Positions 46,673 to 54,673 of a DNA stretch of 64,000 nucleotides are shown here, one piece after another; position 1 is the first letter of the stretch, and the number at the start of each line of letters is the position of its first letter. Location: NCBI GenBank assembly GCA_030148425.1, contig JASBTM010000005.1, positions 62,001 to 126,000 of the forward strand. Reading direction: 5' to 3'. This DNA comes from Hyphomicrobium sp. (GTDB lineage: Bacteria; Pseudomonadota; Alphaproteobacteria; Rhizobiales; Hyphomicrobiaceae). The position numbers and the translations under genes were made by a program. The notes beneath the pieces are model-generated. The model searched no databases. It saw nothing but the letters and a program-made list of their open reading frames with translations, and was not told the origin of the DNA.

Positions 46673-46765
46673 CTGGGTCCCGGCCTTCGCCGGGATGACG
46701 GTGTTGTTGGGAGGGCTATCTCTCCACAACGTCATGGCCGCGGAGGCGGCCATCCACGACAACGA
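46673..46765 (+). repeat. Composite palindromic repeat, copy 4
   Basis: Module A (TCCCGGCCTTCGCCGGGATG), spacer TGTTGTTGGGAGGGCTATCT, and module B (GTCATGGCCGCGGAGGCGGC). The spacer matches copy 3 closely, and this copy follows it in tandem. Confidence 0.8.
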
Positions 46766-46926
46766 TCTGCATGCTAGGTGTTTCGGTAGACCCCCGCTGA
46801 GTGAAGCGAAGACATGGGAACCAAACTTCGTGCGCGACGGAAGCCCTGGGTTTTGCAAGATGGCTTGCCGGGATGCCAACTTGGCAGCTTCGTCAGCGAG
46901 ACGTCATTTGGAAATGGCCAGCGCGA

Positions 46927-47505
46927 TCACAGAAGCCCTGGATCGATTTCGGGGCGATAGTCGCCTGCGCCCCAATGGCGGATGCGCACTGGCTCGTCGC
47001 GTCTTTCCGCAATTACAGACGGCAGCATTCCGTAGTGCCGGGCGAGCTGGCGAAGCGCGATCTGCAATATGATCTTGCCGGACCTCTGCGGCCAGCCGCC
47101 CGCCTTTTCGCTCGCCTCAAGCCCTTTCAAATGACAGCACACGTCGATCAACACGCCCGCAAGGTCAGGCCCGACGGCTGCGAGCGCACGCTTCACTCTT
47201 TCGTGCGCAGCGACGACGGAGTCGCGGATATCGGGGCCGATGTCGGGAGCACCTCTGCCGCCACCACCGCCCGACAGGAACAGCGACCAGTTCGTCGTCG
47301 TTCGCGGCGTCATTTGCGCGAACCAGAAATCGGCGCGAAGCTTTTCACCAGCATCGAACTCGGCGTGCGTCAGCATCGGCTGGCCGTCTTTGTCCTTGCG
47401 GCGCGCGAGCCACGCGAGCGGGCTTTCGGATAAATTGCGCTGCGGCGCCGCAACAGACTGCTCTTTCGACGATACGCGAGCGCGGCGCTGAGTTCTTACA
47501 GCCAT
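46927..47505 (-). CDS. DUF6456-type conserved protein
   Basis: A 192-residue protein with an N-terminal SPLAWLARRKDKDGQPML segment and a helical core (FDAGEKLRADFWFAQMTPR; LIDVCCHLKGLEASEKAGGWP; ALRQLARHYGM). In alphaproteobacteria this type of protein is commonly encoded after a small DnaA-domain regulator, as here (10-base overlap). The repeated RADF/RQLARHYG pattern suggests a helix-turn-helix DNA-binding fold. Function unknown. Confidence 0.75.
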   Translation of the reverse strand: MAVRTQRRARVSSKEQSVAAPQRNLSESPLAWLARRKDKDGQPMLTHAEFDAGEKLRADFWFAQMTPRTTTNWSLFLSGGGGGRGAPDIGPDIRDSVVAAHERVKRALAAVGPDLAGVLIDVCCHLKGLEASEKAGGWPQRSGKIILQIALRQLARHYGMLPSVIAERRDEPVRIRHWGAGDYRPEIDPGLL

Positions 47506-48026
47506 TCGTGATCCTCAATTCCAGTAGATGTATGCATTCGGTCATGGAGCTGCGCGCGATGGACGAGCGTCGGCAAAGCCCAGCTCAGGACGTCGAGCGC
47601 GCGATCGAAATTCGGATTGTCCCGGCGATATTCGACTTTGAGGCACGCGTGCGCGACCGTGGTGCGATCACGTCCGAACATCACGCCTACCTCCGTCAGC
47701 GACATCGCGCAGCAGACGTGCGCGAGGTACATCGCGACTTGCCGTGCCTCGGCAATATCGCGGACGCCGCGCGTGCCGCTCCAGAGATATTCAGAGTGGA
47801 CGCCGAAGACGGTCGAAATGGCGAGATCGATCGCAAGGCGCCTCTGATCGTAGCCGAGACGCGGTTGTATTTCGGCGCACGCAACGCTCCGATGGCGCAT
47901 CTTGCGTGCGGCAGAAAGCGAAGCCTGTAACATCAGTTCTTCCGGTGGTCCGACGGCCGTTCGCTTGGCGCCGGCAGTCGCGGCGGTGAGAACAAACGCT
48001 TTTGTCGATCGCTGCAGTTGTGACAT
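47496..48026 (-). CDS. Small regulator with DnaA C-terminal (domain IV) helix-turn-helix
   Basis: A 176-residue protein. Residues about 88-134 match the DnaA box-binding domain, including the signature EVGVMFGRDRTTVAHACLK. There is no AAA+ domain, so it is not the initiator. It likely binds DnaA-box-like sites. I chose ATG at 48026; the open frame continues upstream but crosses the inverted repeat that I take as its operator. It overlaps the DUF6456-type gene by ten bases. Confidence 0.85.
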   Translation of the reverse strand: MSQLQRSTKAFVLTAATAGAKRTAVGPPEELMLQASLSAARKMRHRSVACAEIQPRLGYDQRRLAIDLAISTVFGVHSEYLWSGTRGVRDIAEARQVAMYLAHVCCAMSLTEVGVMFGRDRTTVAHACLKVEYRRDNPNFDRALDVLSWALPTLVHRAQLHDRMHTSTGIEDHEWL

Positions 48027-48055
48027 CTCGGAGTAGAATACGGGCGGCGCAACAG

Positions 48056-48127
48056 GCGGGGATAAGTTTTTTTGGGGTCTTTCGATCTTCACCCTGTTGT
48101 ACGGGGACGCCCAAAAGTTATCCCCGC
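48056..48127. promoter_or_regulatory. Inverted repeat with DnaA-box-like cores (putative operator)
   Basis: Left arm GCGGGGATAAGTTTT (48056-48070) and right arm AAAAGTTATCCCCGC (48113-48127) match at 14 of 15 positions, 42 bases apart. Each has a core close to the DnaA box (TTATCCCCG versus TTATCCACA). The pair lies between the DnaA-domain gene and a divergent gene, so autoregulation is plausible. Confidence 0.65.
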
Positions 48128-48156
48128 GGCGCGCGCGTACTTCACAATCGCTCGCC

Positions 48157-48537
48157 ATGATGAAGCGCGTTTCGAAACGAGACAGGAAGCCGCCGGCCGA
48201 TACATGGTCGGGCAATCGTCGCAATTCAGAGTCCAGTTCGCAGGAGGATGCCCTGCGATGTTTACCGATCTGGCCGAAAGATCTGAACGACCGCTCGCTC
48301 GCTGGCCGCAGAAATCTTGTTGCGATCATCGAACGGGAAGTGCGGAAGGAACGACGCCTCGGACTTGCGCGCCATCGTTCGTACGATATCGCCCGGCACG
48401 CAAAGCTCGCGCAGCTGCTGAAGGACGAACGCCGTCAGCTTCTGATGCTCGATCGTGCGGAGTGTCGTGCACCTGCGCGCCGCACGGCAGAGGCCGGCAA
48501 GCGAAATGCGTTAATCCAGGAATCGTTTCCCGATTGA
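48157..48537 (+). CDS. Hypothetical basic protein divergent to the DnaA-domain gene
   Basis: A 126-residue Arg/Lys-rich protein from ATG at 48157; the frame is open from a TTG at 48097. Its centre (LNDRSLAGRRNLVAIIEREV; GLARHRSYDIARHAKLAQLL) has the heptad spacing of a helical protein. I have only a vague memory of similar short proteins in related genomes. No convincing ribosome-binding site is seen, so it could be spurious. Confidence 0.45.
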   Translation: MMKRVSKRDRKPPADTWSGNRRNSESSSQEDALRCLPIWPKDLNDRSLAGRRNLVAIIEREVRKERRLGLARHRSYDIARHAKLAQLLKDERRQLLMLDRAECRAPARRTAEAGKRNALIQESFPD

Positions 48538-48562
48538 GAGGGAAAAAATTACCGCCGTGAGA

Positions 48563-48970
48563 CTAGCGCTCGCGGCGAGTGCCGAGACCCATTTTCTTCG
48601 CGAGCTGCGAACGCGCGTTCGCGTAGTTCGGCGCGACCATCGGATAGTCGGGCGGCAGGCCCCACTTCTCGCGGTACTCTTCCGGTGACAAGTTGTAGTG
48701 CGTCCGCAGATGCCGCTTCAGCGATTTGAACTTTTTGCCGTCTTCGAGGCAGATGATGAAGTCCGGCATGACCGACTTCTTGACGGCGATTTTCGGCTTG
48801 GACTCTTCCCGCTCCGGCGGTGCAGACCGTCCGGCAGCACGGCTCAACGCCGCGTGCGTCTCGGCGATTAGGTTCGGAAGCTCGGTGGAGGAAATTTCGT
48901 TATTACTGACGTAGGCCGCTACGATGGTCGCGGTGATCGTCACGAGCTCAGGCTGGGCTGAACTGTCCAT
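48563..48970 (-). CDS. mucR: MucR/Ros family transcriptional regulator
   Basis: A 135-residue regulator with the Ros/MucR zinc-finger domain: [20 protein letters not shown], then [18 protein letters not shown]. Family members silence AT-rich promoters and control exopolysaccharide, motility and cell-cycle genes in alphaproteobacteria. In this copy the first part reads C-x5-KFKSLKRH, so the finger has one cysteine and histidines, as in MucR. I chose ATG at 48970. Palindromes in its upstream region suggest autoregulation. Confidence 0.92.
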   Translation of the reverse strand: MDSSAQPELVTITATIVAAYVSNNEISSTELPNLIAETHAALSRAAGRSAPPEREESKPKIAVKKSVMPDFIICLEDGKKFKSLKRHLRTHYNLSPEEYREKWGLPPDYPMVAPNYANARSQLAKKMGLGTRRER

Positions 48971-49301
48971 GCGCTTGTCTTCCGCCTCTTCCGCCGGCCG
49001 ATGACCGGCCCCCGACCGTCCGTCCATATCGACTTTCCGCCGCTACGTTGCCCCAACAAAGGCCGTTGGATTTCTCTGCGATATGAGCGTCGAAAGCGCT
49101 TTCAACTCGCTTTCACTTGCGAAAGCTTTGACTACAGGATCTCTGCATTGTCAATCTCGCCTCCTGATTAGATTACGACATCGCTAATTCTTGGCGACAT
49201 GCATGTTTCATTTGGTCATTACTCCCCCGTTGACGCATGCACGCAGGCGGCGGAGAAACGTCGCCCTGATCATTTAACCAAGCTCGAAGGTAAGCATTCC
49301 G
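48971..49301. other. Divergent intergenic region between mucR and the S9 peptidase
   Basis: No gene seen. Contains palindromes made of GAAAGC/GCTTTC units at 49092-49126 and AT-rich stretches (about 49130-49230). Probably carries both promoters and MucR sites. Confidence 0.5.
49092..49126. promoter_or_regulatory. GAAAGC/GCTTTC palindrome cluster (putative mucR operator)
   Basis: GAAAGCGCTTTC (49092-49103, perfect palindrome) is followed by a second inverted pair GCTTTC (49109-49114) and GAAAGC (49121-49126). It lies about 120 bases upstream of mucR. Confidence 0.5.
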
Positions 49302-51470
49302 ATGACCGGCCCCATCACCGCCACGACGAACGCATCTTCGGGTGCCGACGATATCTCGCCGCCCTCGCCACCCATCGCGCGGCGCCTGCCGGTCGTCTCG
49401 GCCCACCATGGCGTTACGCTGACCGACGACTACGCGTGGATACGGGCGGAGAACTGGCAGGAGGTGATGCGCCAGCCGCAAGCGCTTGCCGGACATATCC
49501 GCCACCATCTCGATGCGGAGAACGCCTACACCAAAGCCGTTCTCGCGGACAACGAGCCGCTCCAGGAGACGCTCTTCAAAGAAATGAAGGCCCGTCTCAA
49601 GGAAGACGACAGCCAAGTGCCGCAACCAGATGGGCCGTTCGAGTATTTTCCCCGTTTCGTCAAAGGCGGCCAATACGCTCAGCTCTGCCGCATACCGCGC
49701 GGCGGCCCGGCAGATGATGTCGCGATCTTGTTGGACGGCAACGCAGAGGCCGAAGGCAAGAGCTACTGGGATCTCGGCGCGACGGCGCGTACGGGCGATC
49801 ACAAGCTGCTCGCATATGCGACGGACGACAAGGGTTCGGAGCTTTACACCGTCCGCATCCGCGATCTCGATACCGGCAAGGACCTGGCGGACGAGATCCC
49901 CGATACGCATGGCGCGCTCGAATGGTCGAGCGACGGACGCACGCTCTTCTACATCAAGGTCGACGAGCATCAGCGCCCGCTCTTCGTCTACAGCCATCTG
50001 CTCGGCACGTCCGCATCCCAAGACAAGCTCGTTTATACGGAAAAGGATTCCGGCTTCTTTGTCGGACTTTCATCGACGCAATCGAAGAAGTTCATCCTCA
50101 TCGACATTCACGATCACGAGACGAGCGAAGTCCATCTGATCGATGCCGACGATCCCGCTGCGCCTCCCCGTTTGGTCGCGGCGCGCAAGGTCGGGCACGA
50201 ATACGGCGTCGAACATCATCGGTCGCTGCTGATCATCACCACGAATTCAAACGGTGCCGAGGACTTCCGCGTCGTCACGACGCCGGTGCACGCAACGGGC
50301 GAAGAGAACTGGAGCGAGATCGTTCCGTACAAACCGGGGCGGCTGATCCTCGACGTCGGCGTCTACGGGCATTTCATGACGCGTCTCGAACGCGAGGATA
50401 GTCTACCGCGCATCGTCATCACGCCGATCAACGCAAATGCGGGCGGCGAATTTCTAGACGCCGACGGCGAGCACAACATCGCCTTCGCAGAAGAGGCTTA
50501 TGCGCTCGGACTTTCGTCGGGCTACGAATTCGAGACGACGCGCATCCGCTTCACCTATTCGTCGCTGACAACGCCGGCGGAGACTTACGACTACGATATG
50601 GCGACGCGCGAGCGGACGCTCAGAAAGCGTCAGGAAGTTCCGAGTGGGCACAATCCGGCAGACTACGTCACGCGCCGCCTGCTCGCCCCCGCGAAGGACG
50701 GCGCGCTCGTTCCGGTGACGCTGCTCTACAAGAAAACCGCGCCGCTCGACGGCTCCGCGCCCCTGTTCCTTTATGGCTATGGCGCCTATGGCATCGCGAT
50801 GCCGGCGTCGTTCTCGACCGCGCGGCTGTCGCTGGTGGATCGCGGTTTCATCTTCGCCATCGCGCACATTCGCGGCGGCAAGGACAAGGGGTATCGCTGG
50901 TACTCCGACGGCAAGATGAAGAAGAAGAAAAACACCTTCACCGACTTCATCGCGGCGGGCGAACATCTCATCGCCGAAGGCTTCACGCAGCGCGGCCGCA
51001 TCGTCGCCAACGGCGGCTCGGCGGGCGGCATGCTGATGGGCGCGATTGCCAACATGGCGCCGGATCTGTTTCTGGCGATCATCGCGGACGTGCCATTCGT
51101 CGACGTGTTGAACACGATGCTCGACAAAAATCTGCCGCTGACGCCGCCGGAATGGCCGGAATGGGGAAATCCGCTCGCGAGCAAGGACGACTTCGATTAC
51201 ATCCGGAGCTACTCGCCCTACGATAATGTCGAAGCGAAAGACTATCCGCACATCCTCGCTCTTGCCGGTCTCACCGATCCACGCGTGACGTACTGGGAGC
51301 CGGCGAAGTGGATCGCGAAGATGCGGGCGCTCAACACGAGCGACAATCTCGTGCTGCTGAAGACGAACATGGGTGCGGGTCATGGCGGCGCTTCCGGCCG
51401 TTTCGACGGCTTGAAAGACACCGCGTTCAACTATGCCTTTGCGATCAAGGTGGCGGGACTTGAAACCTAG
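49302..51470 (+). CDS. S9 family oligopeptidase (protease II-like)
   Basis: A 722-residue prolyl-oligopeptidase family enzyme. The N-terminal beta-propeller spans about residues 90-430. The C-terminal alpha/beta hydrolase has nucleophile serine about 573 in GGSAGGMLMG, with the aspartate in LTDPRV and the histidine in GAGHGG. This fits oligopeptidase B, which cleaves peptides after basic residues. No signal peptide. An intrinsic terminator overlaps its stop codon. Confidence 0.92.
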   Translation: MTGPITATTNASSGADDISPPSPPIARRLPVVSAHHGVTLTDDYAWIRAENWQEVMRQPQALAGHIRHHLDAENAYTKAVLADNEPLQETLFKEMKARLKEDDSQVPQPDGPFEYFPRFVKGGQYAQLCRIPRGGPADDVAILLDGNAEAEGKSYWDLGATARTGDHKLLAYATDDKGSELYTVRIRDLDTGKDLADEIPDTHGALEWSSDGRTLFYIKVDEHQRPLFVYSHLLGTSASQDKLVYTEKDSGFFVGLSSTQSKKFILIDIHDHETSEVHLIDADDPAAPPRLVAARKVGHEYGVEHHRSLLIITTNSNGAEDFRVVTTPVHATGEENWSEIVPYKPGRLILDVGVYGHFMTRLEREDSLPRIVITPINANAGGEFLDADGEHNIAFAEEAYALGLSSGYEFETTRIRFTYSSLTTPAETYDYDMATRERTLRKRQEVPSGHNPADYVTRRLLAPAKDGALVPVTLLYKKTAPLDGSAPLFLYGYGAYGIAMPASFSTARLSLVDRGFIFAIAHIRGGKDKGYRWYSDGKMKKKKNTFTDFIAAGEHLIAEGFTQRGRIVANGGSAGGMLMGAIANMAPDLFLAIIADVPFVDVLNTMLDKNLPLTPPEWPEWGNPLASKDDFDYIRSYSPYDNVEAKDYPHILALAGLTDPRVTYWEPAKWIAKMRALNTSDNLVLLKTNMGAGHGGASGRFDGLKDTAFNYAFAIKVAGLET

Positions 51471-51498
51471 AGGGGGACTTCCCCCTCTTCGTATTTTT
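51469..51498 (+). terminator. Intrinsic terminator of the S9 peptidase gene
   Basis: Stem AGAGGGGG/CCCCCTCT with loop ACTT, then a T-rich tail (TCGTATTTTT). The stem begins within the stop codon. Confidence 0.85.
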
Positions 51499-51646
51499 AA
51501 GACAAATTAGTTGCTTTCTAATGCTCGACAAACCTGGATGAGCAGATAATATCTGCACACTGAGCTATTCCTCACTCAAAGTCGAAACTGACTCTTCTTC
51601 CCATCCTACCGCCTGGACAGTCCAGCGGCAGTTCCGGAGATTCAGC

Positions 51647-52231
51647 ATGTCGCGTCTTTCGACCTTCTTCCACTCCAAGCATAATCAAACCGCTACGATC
51701 GCTGCTCTTGCGATTTCACTTTCCGTGGCAGGAGGCATCGCGCTCGCCGCACCCGACAAGTACAGCGTGAAAGTTCCAGGCGGTCTCGCGTTCTCCGAAT
51801 TCAGAGGATACGAAGACTGGCAGAGCGTCGCCGTCAGCCAGACCGAAAGCGCGATGGCTGTCATCCTCGCCAATCCAATCATGATCGAAGCCTATCGCGC
51901 GGGCATTCCCGACAACGGGAAGCCGTTCCCCGAGGGTTCCAAGATCGCGAAGATCCATTGGAAGCCGACGCAGAGCAAGGACTCACCCTCGCCTGCGACC
52001 GTGCCTGGCGAACTGCTCAACGTCGACTTCATCGTGAAGGACAGCAAGCGTTTCGCGGACAGCGGTGGATGGGGTTATGCCGCGTTCAACTACGATACGG
52101 CGACCGATTCATTCTCGCCCGCAACGGCATCGGATTCACCGCCGCAGGAGAACGACGCTAAGTGCGGGTTCGCCTGCCACACCATCGTGCAGGCGAAAGA
52201 TTTTATTTTTACGGCGTATCCGAAGAGATAA
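51647..52231 (+). CDS. Cytochrome P460 family protein
   Basis: A 194-residue secreted protein (signal peptide to about residue 34, GIALA-AP). The body resembles cytochrome P460-type proteins (EFRGYEDWQSVAVSQTES; ANPIMIEAYRAGIP). The haem attachment near the C-terminus reads C-GFA-CH (cysteines 173 and 177, histidine 178), which is CX3CH and not CX2CH. P460 haems oxidise hydroxylamine or nitric oxide in some bacteria; this branch is uncharacterised as far as I know. The ccm genes in this window would mature it. Confidence 0.85.
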   Translation: MSRLSTFFHSKHNQTATIAALAISLSVAGGIALAAPDKYSVKVPGGLAFSEFRGYEDWQSVAVSQTESAMAVILANPIMIEAYRAGIPDNGKPFPEGSKIAKIHWKPTQSKDSPSPATVPGELLNVDFIVKDSKRFADSGGWGYAAFNYDTATDSFSPATASDSPPQENDAKCGFACHTIVQAKDFIFTAYPKR

Positions 52232-52323
52232 AGGACAGCGCCGCTCGCGGCCAGCACCTTAGGCGCAATGTTCTCGCCAGGAAGTGCCCCCTGCTTCCTC
52301 ATTGTCGTCTCTCCCACAGAAAC

Positions 52324-52355
52324 AAAAAAAGGCCCGCGGATCGCGGACCTTTCAT
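52324..52355. terminator. Bidirectional intrinsic terminator
   Basis: Stem AAAGGCCCGCG...CGCGGACCTTT with A-rich left and T-rich right flanks. It lies between the P460 gene (plus) and the pentapeptide-repeat gene (minus), serving both. Confidence 0.85.
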
Positions 52356-52381
52356 TCTGAGCCGTGGCCTCGCCGGTTGGC

Positions 52382-53158
52382 TTATGGCGCAAGGCCTTTT
52401 GCCTTGTCGCGATTCTTCGCGTCTTTGAAGTTCTTGACCCCGCTGACGTTTGCGGACGTGAAATCGGCGTCCAGAAGATTTGCTCCGCGAAAATCGGCGC
52501 CCTCGAAGTTGGAACCGCCAAGCTCGGCATCGTCCAGGTTGGCGTCTGTGAAGTCTGCTCCCTTCAACGACGAGAACTCGATCAGAACGCGGCGCATGTT
52601 TGCTTCGCGGAACGACGCTCCGTCGAGGGTCGAGTTGCGGAACGTTCCCCGCATCAGTCCCATCGACTGATTGGCTTCGTTGGGCGACAGGTCTGCCTTT
52701 TCGAAGTTTGCGTTTCGCAGGCTGGCCTTGCTGAAATCGGCCGCGACATGGGCTTTGGAAAAATCCGCGCGTTCGAGATCGGCATTTTGAAGCTGGGTTT
52801 GAAACAGGCTTGCGCCCCTCAACTTCGCGCCCACCCATTTCGAGTTCAAGGACCAGGCGGAATCCAGATTGACGCCATCGAGGTTCGAATTTGAGAAGTC
52901 GGTACGCATAAGACGCGCCGCCTGGAGATTAACGCGATGAAGGTCCATGTTGGACAGGTCCAGGCCGTTGAGCGCCTTACCGGAGAGATCGAGCTTTTCG
53001 CCCTCCTTCAGCTTTCCGAGAGCGGCAGCGACATCCGCGCGGCTCATCTCAGCCTTCGTATACGCGTCGGAGCTGAAATCGACCATGTCGGTCATGCTCT
53101 GCGCAAAGAGAGCGGGCGCACCCAAAATCGCGAAACTTAAAAATGCAATCAATCGCAT
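52382..53158 (-). CDS. Secreted pentapeptide-repeat protein
   Basis: A 258-residue protein with a signal peptide (to about residue 19, LFA-QS) and pentapeptide repeats from about 55 to 250 of the A(D/N)Lxx type (LDLSNMDLHRVNLQAARL; NADLERADFSKAHV; GADFRGANLLDADF). These fold into a right-handed beta-helix. Being exported, it is unlike the DNA gyrase-protecting members. Function unknown. I chose ATG at 53158. Confidence 0.85.
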   Translation of the reverse strand: MRLIAFLSFAILGAPALFAQSMTDMVDFSSDAYTKAEMSRADVAAALGKLKEGEKLDLSGKALNGLDLSNMDLHRVNLQAARLMRTDFSNSNLDGVNLDSAWSLNSKWVGAKLRGASLFQTQLQNADLERADFSKAHVAADFSKASLRNANFEKADLSPNEANQSMGLMRGTFRNSTLDGASFREANMRRVLIEFSSLKGADFTDANLDDAELGGSNFEGADFRGANLLDADFTSANVSGVKNFKDAKNRDKAKGLAP

Positions 53159-53293
53159 CGCTTTAACGCTCCAAGAATTGGCCTTTGCGAGAGAAGAAGT
53201 CGCGCTGACAAGAAGTTCGGGCCAGCCGTCGCAAATGTTACCAGGAGCTCGATCTTTACCGCGCAATTGGCGCGTTGCTCACCCCCAAAAACA

Positions 53294-53325
53294 AAAAAGG
53301 CCCGCATATAGCGGGCCTTTCGTTT
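53294..53325 (-). terminator. Intrinsic terminator of the membrane protein gene
   Basis: Stem AAAGGCCCGC...GCGGGCCTTT with loop ATATA, A-tract on the left (T-tract when read leftward). It ends transcription from the gene at 53339-54673. Confidence 0.85.
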
Positions 53326-53338
53326 CTAGAAGCAGCGC

Positions 53339-54673
53339 TTAGGCTGCAACCGTGCCGAAGGTAGGCGATTTCGTAGCCTCCTCGAGTGCCATATCGGATT
53401 TGAGTGCGATACCACGATAGACGTTCTTTCCGCCGATCTTTTCCTTTTTTATGCCAAGTTCGTCGAACTCGCGGGAAAACCAGACTCTCGTTGCGTAGTC
53501 TCGCTTGGTTTCATCACACCAGTCACAGTAGCTATCGTAAAGCTCGTTTGCAGTGACACTCGAATCGTCATTAGCCTCGATTTTCTCCTTGTAGAAACGT
53601 TCGGTGTTATTCTCGGGGACGAGACGCGCAACTGGCGCCACGACCTTGCTTTCGACGACCTTCGTCTCAACCTGATGCACTTCTGCGGGCTGAGCTTCGA
53701 TCGCTCGCACCGGGACAACGGGGGCTTCGAGAGCGATCTCGAGCGACCTGTTGTCGTTGGCGCCGGAACGCGGCTTTTTCGTTTGCGCGATAACCGGTGT
53801 GAGCACCGGAACCGCCACCGCTGCCGCAGCGGTGCCTCCTTCGGTCGACGCCAGTTTCGGCGTGACGAGGTTGGGCTGGCGATCATACAGACGCCATTGG
53901 CTGAATGCGACGTACATGCCGAATCCAGACCCGATCTCGAGCAGCAGGGCGACGAACAACGTCAATCCCATCTGCACGTTTTCGATCTTCACGCTTGGAA
54001 AGAACGCGTTCGCAAGCTCGGTCAGAACCTTTGCCTGCGGGTCGGCTTCCGACATCGCAGACGTGCCTGCGGTCGCATCGATCTTCGACTTGAGCTCTGA
54101 GATACGCGCATCTGCTTGCTTTGCTGAGCTTGCGGATGCGAGTTCGGCGTCAAGAGAGGTCAACTGCTGGCAGAATGTCCGCTCGGATTTCGAGCTGACT
54201 TCCTTACAGCCGTTCGACCACTGCCAGGCCTTCTGCAGCTTCATGCCATCGATCTCGCTCTGCACAGCCTCATACGGGCGATGCTGCGGGATCCATCCGG
54301 CTTGCTCCTCGGCGCGTTTCAGCTCGCTTCTCAGATCCTGATAAGCTTGCGCTTCCTGCGCACGATGCCCGGTCGTATCGAAGCGGTTCAACGCTGCGTG
54401 ACCAAGCGCGGAGGTCATCGAGTAGGCCGAAACGACCACCCAGACCAGTGCGGATGCTGCCGCTTGCGACCACATTCGATTGCGGACTGCGGCAAAGAAG
54501 AAAAACGGTACAAGAGCTTTCATGCAGTCGGCGGCAGCGGACGCTGCACCGTAGATTTGGCCATCGAGCTCGGTTCGTCCGAGACTGAAGCCAAAACGCC
54601 AGTTCATAGCAGCGGAAACGGCGAGTAATACGCCTGCTGCCAGAACCCCCAACACGCCTAAAACGTGTCTCAT
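53339..54673 (-). CDS. Membrane protein with coiled coil and primase-tail-like winged helix
   Basis: A 444-residue protein. Three hydrophobic segments lie near residues 5-23, 40-62 and 70-92. A predicted coiled-coil/helical region (100-215) contains several cysteines, and a fourth membrane segment is at about 232-255. An Ala/Val/Pro linker leads to a cytoplasmic C-terminal domain (about 365-430) with VTANELYDSYCDWCDETKRD, TRVWFSREFDELGI and NVYRGIAL. This pattern resembles the winged-helix tail of phage/plasmid D5-type primase-helicases. I do not recognise the family; a DNA-tethering or plasmid-related role is inference. Confidence 0.75.
   Translation of the reverse strand: MRHVLGVLGVLAAGVLLAVSAAMNWRFGFSLGRTELDGQIYGAASAAADCMKALVPFFFFAAVRNRMWSQAAASALVWVVVSAYSMTSALGHAALNRFDTTGHRAQEAQAYQDLRSELKRAEEQAGWIPQHRPYEAVQSEIDGMKLQKAWQWSNGCKEVSSKSERTFCQQLTSLDAELASASSAKQADARISELKSKIDATAGTSAMSEADPQAKVLTELANAFFPSVKIENVQMGLTLFVALLLEIGSGFGMYVAFSQWRLYDRQPNLVTPKLASTEGGTAAAAVAVPVLTPVIAQTKKPRSGANDNRSLEIALEAPVVPVRAIEAQPAEVHQVETKVVESKVVAPVARLVPENNTERFYKEKIEANDDSSVTANELYDSYCDWCDETKRDYATRVWFSREFDELGIKKEKIGGKNVYRGIALKSDMALEEATKSPTFGTVAA

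Larger units (their letters stand above)
46442..46926. other. Convergent intergenic region with two composite repeats
   Basis: No gene seen. sufE ends at its left and the DUF6456-type gene at its right. Composite repeat copies 3 and 4 lie in direct order about 45 bases apart. The remainder shows no recognisable feature. Confidence 0.6.

Noticed and set aside
46528-46765. Possible CRISPR array or tandem duplication
   Set aside because: Only two units, each internally palindromic, with spacer parts also repeated; the same units occur elsewhere singly. This is a dispersed repeat, not CRISPR.
47496-48026. Chromosomal replication initiator dnaA and origin
   Set aside because: Only the DNA-binding domain is present and there is no AAA+ region, dnaN neighbour or box cluster.
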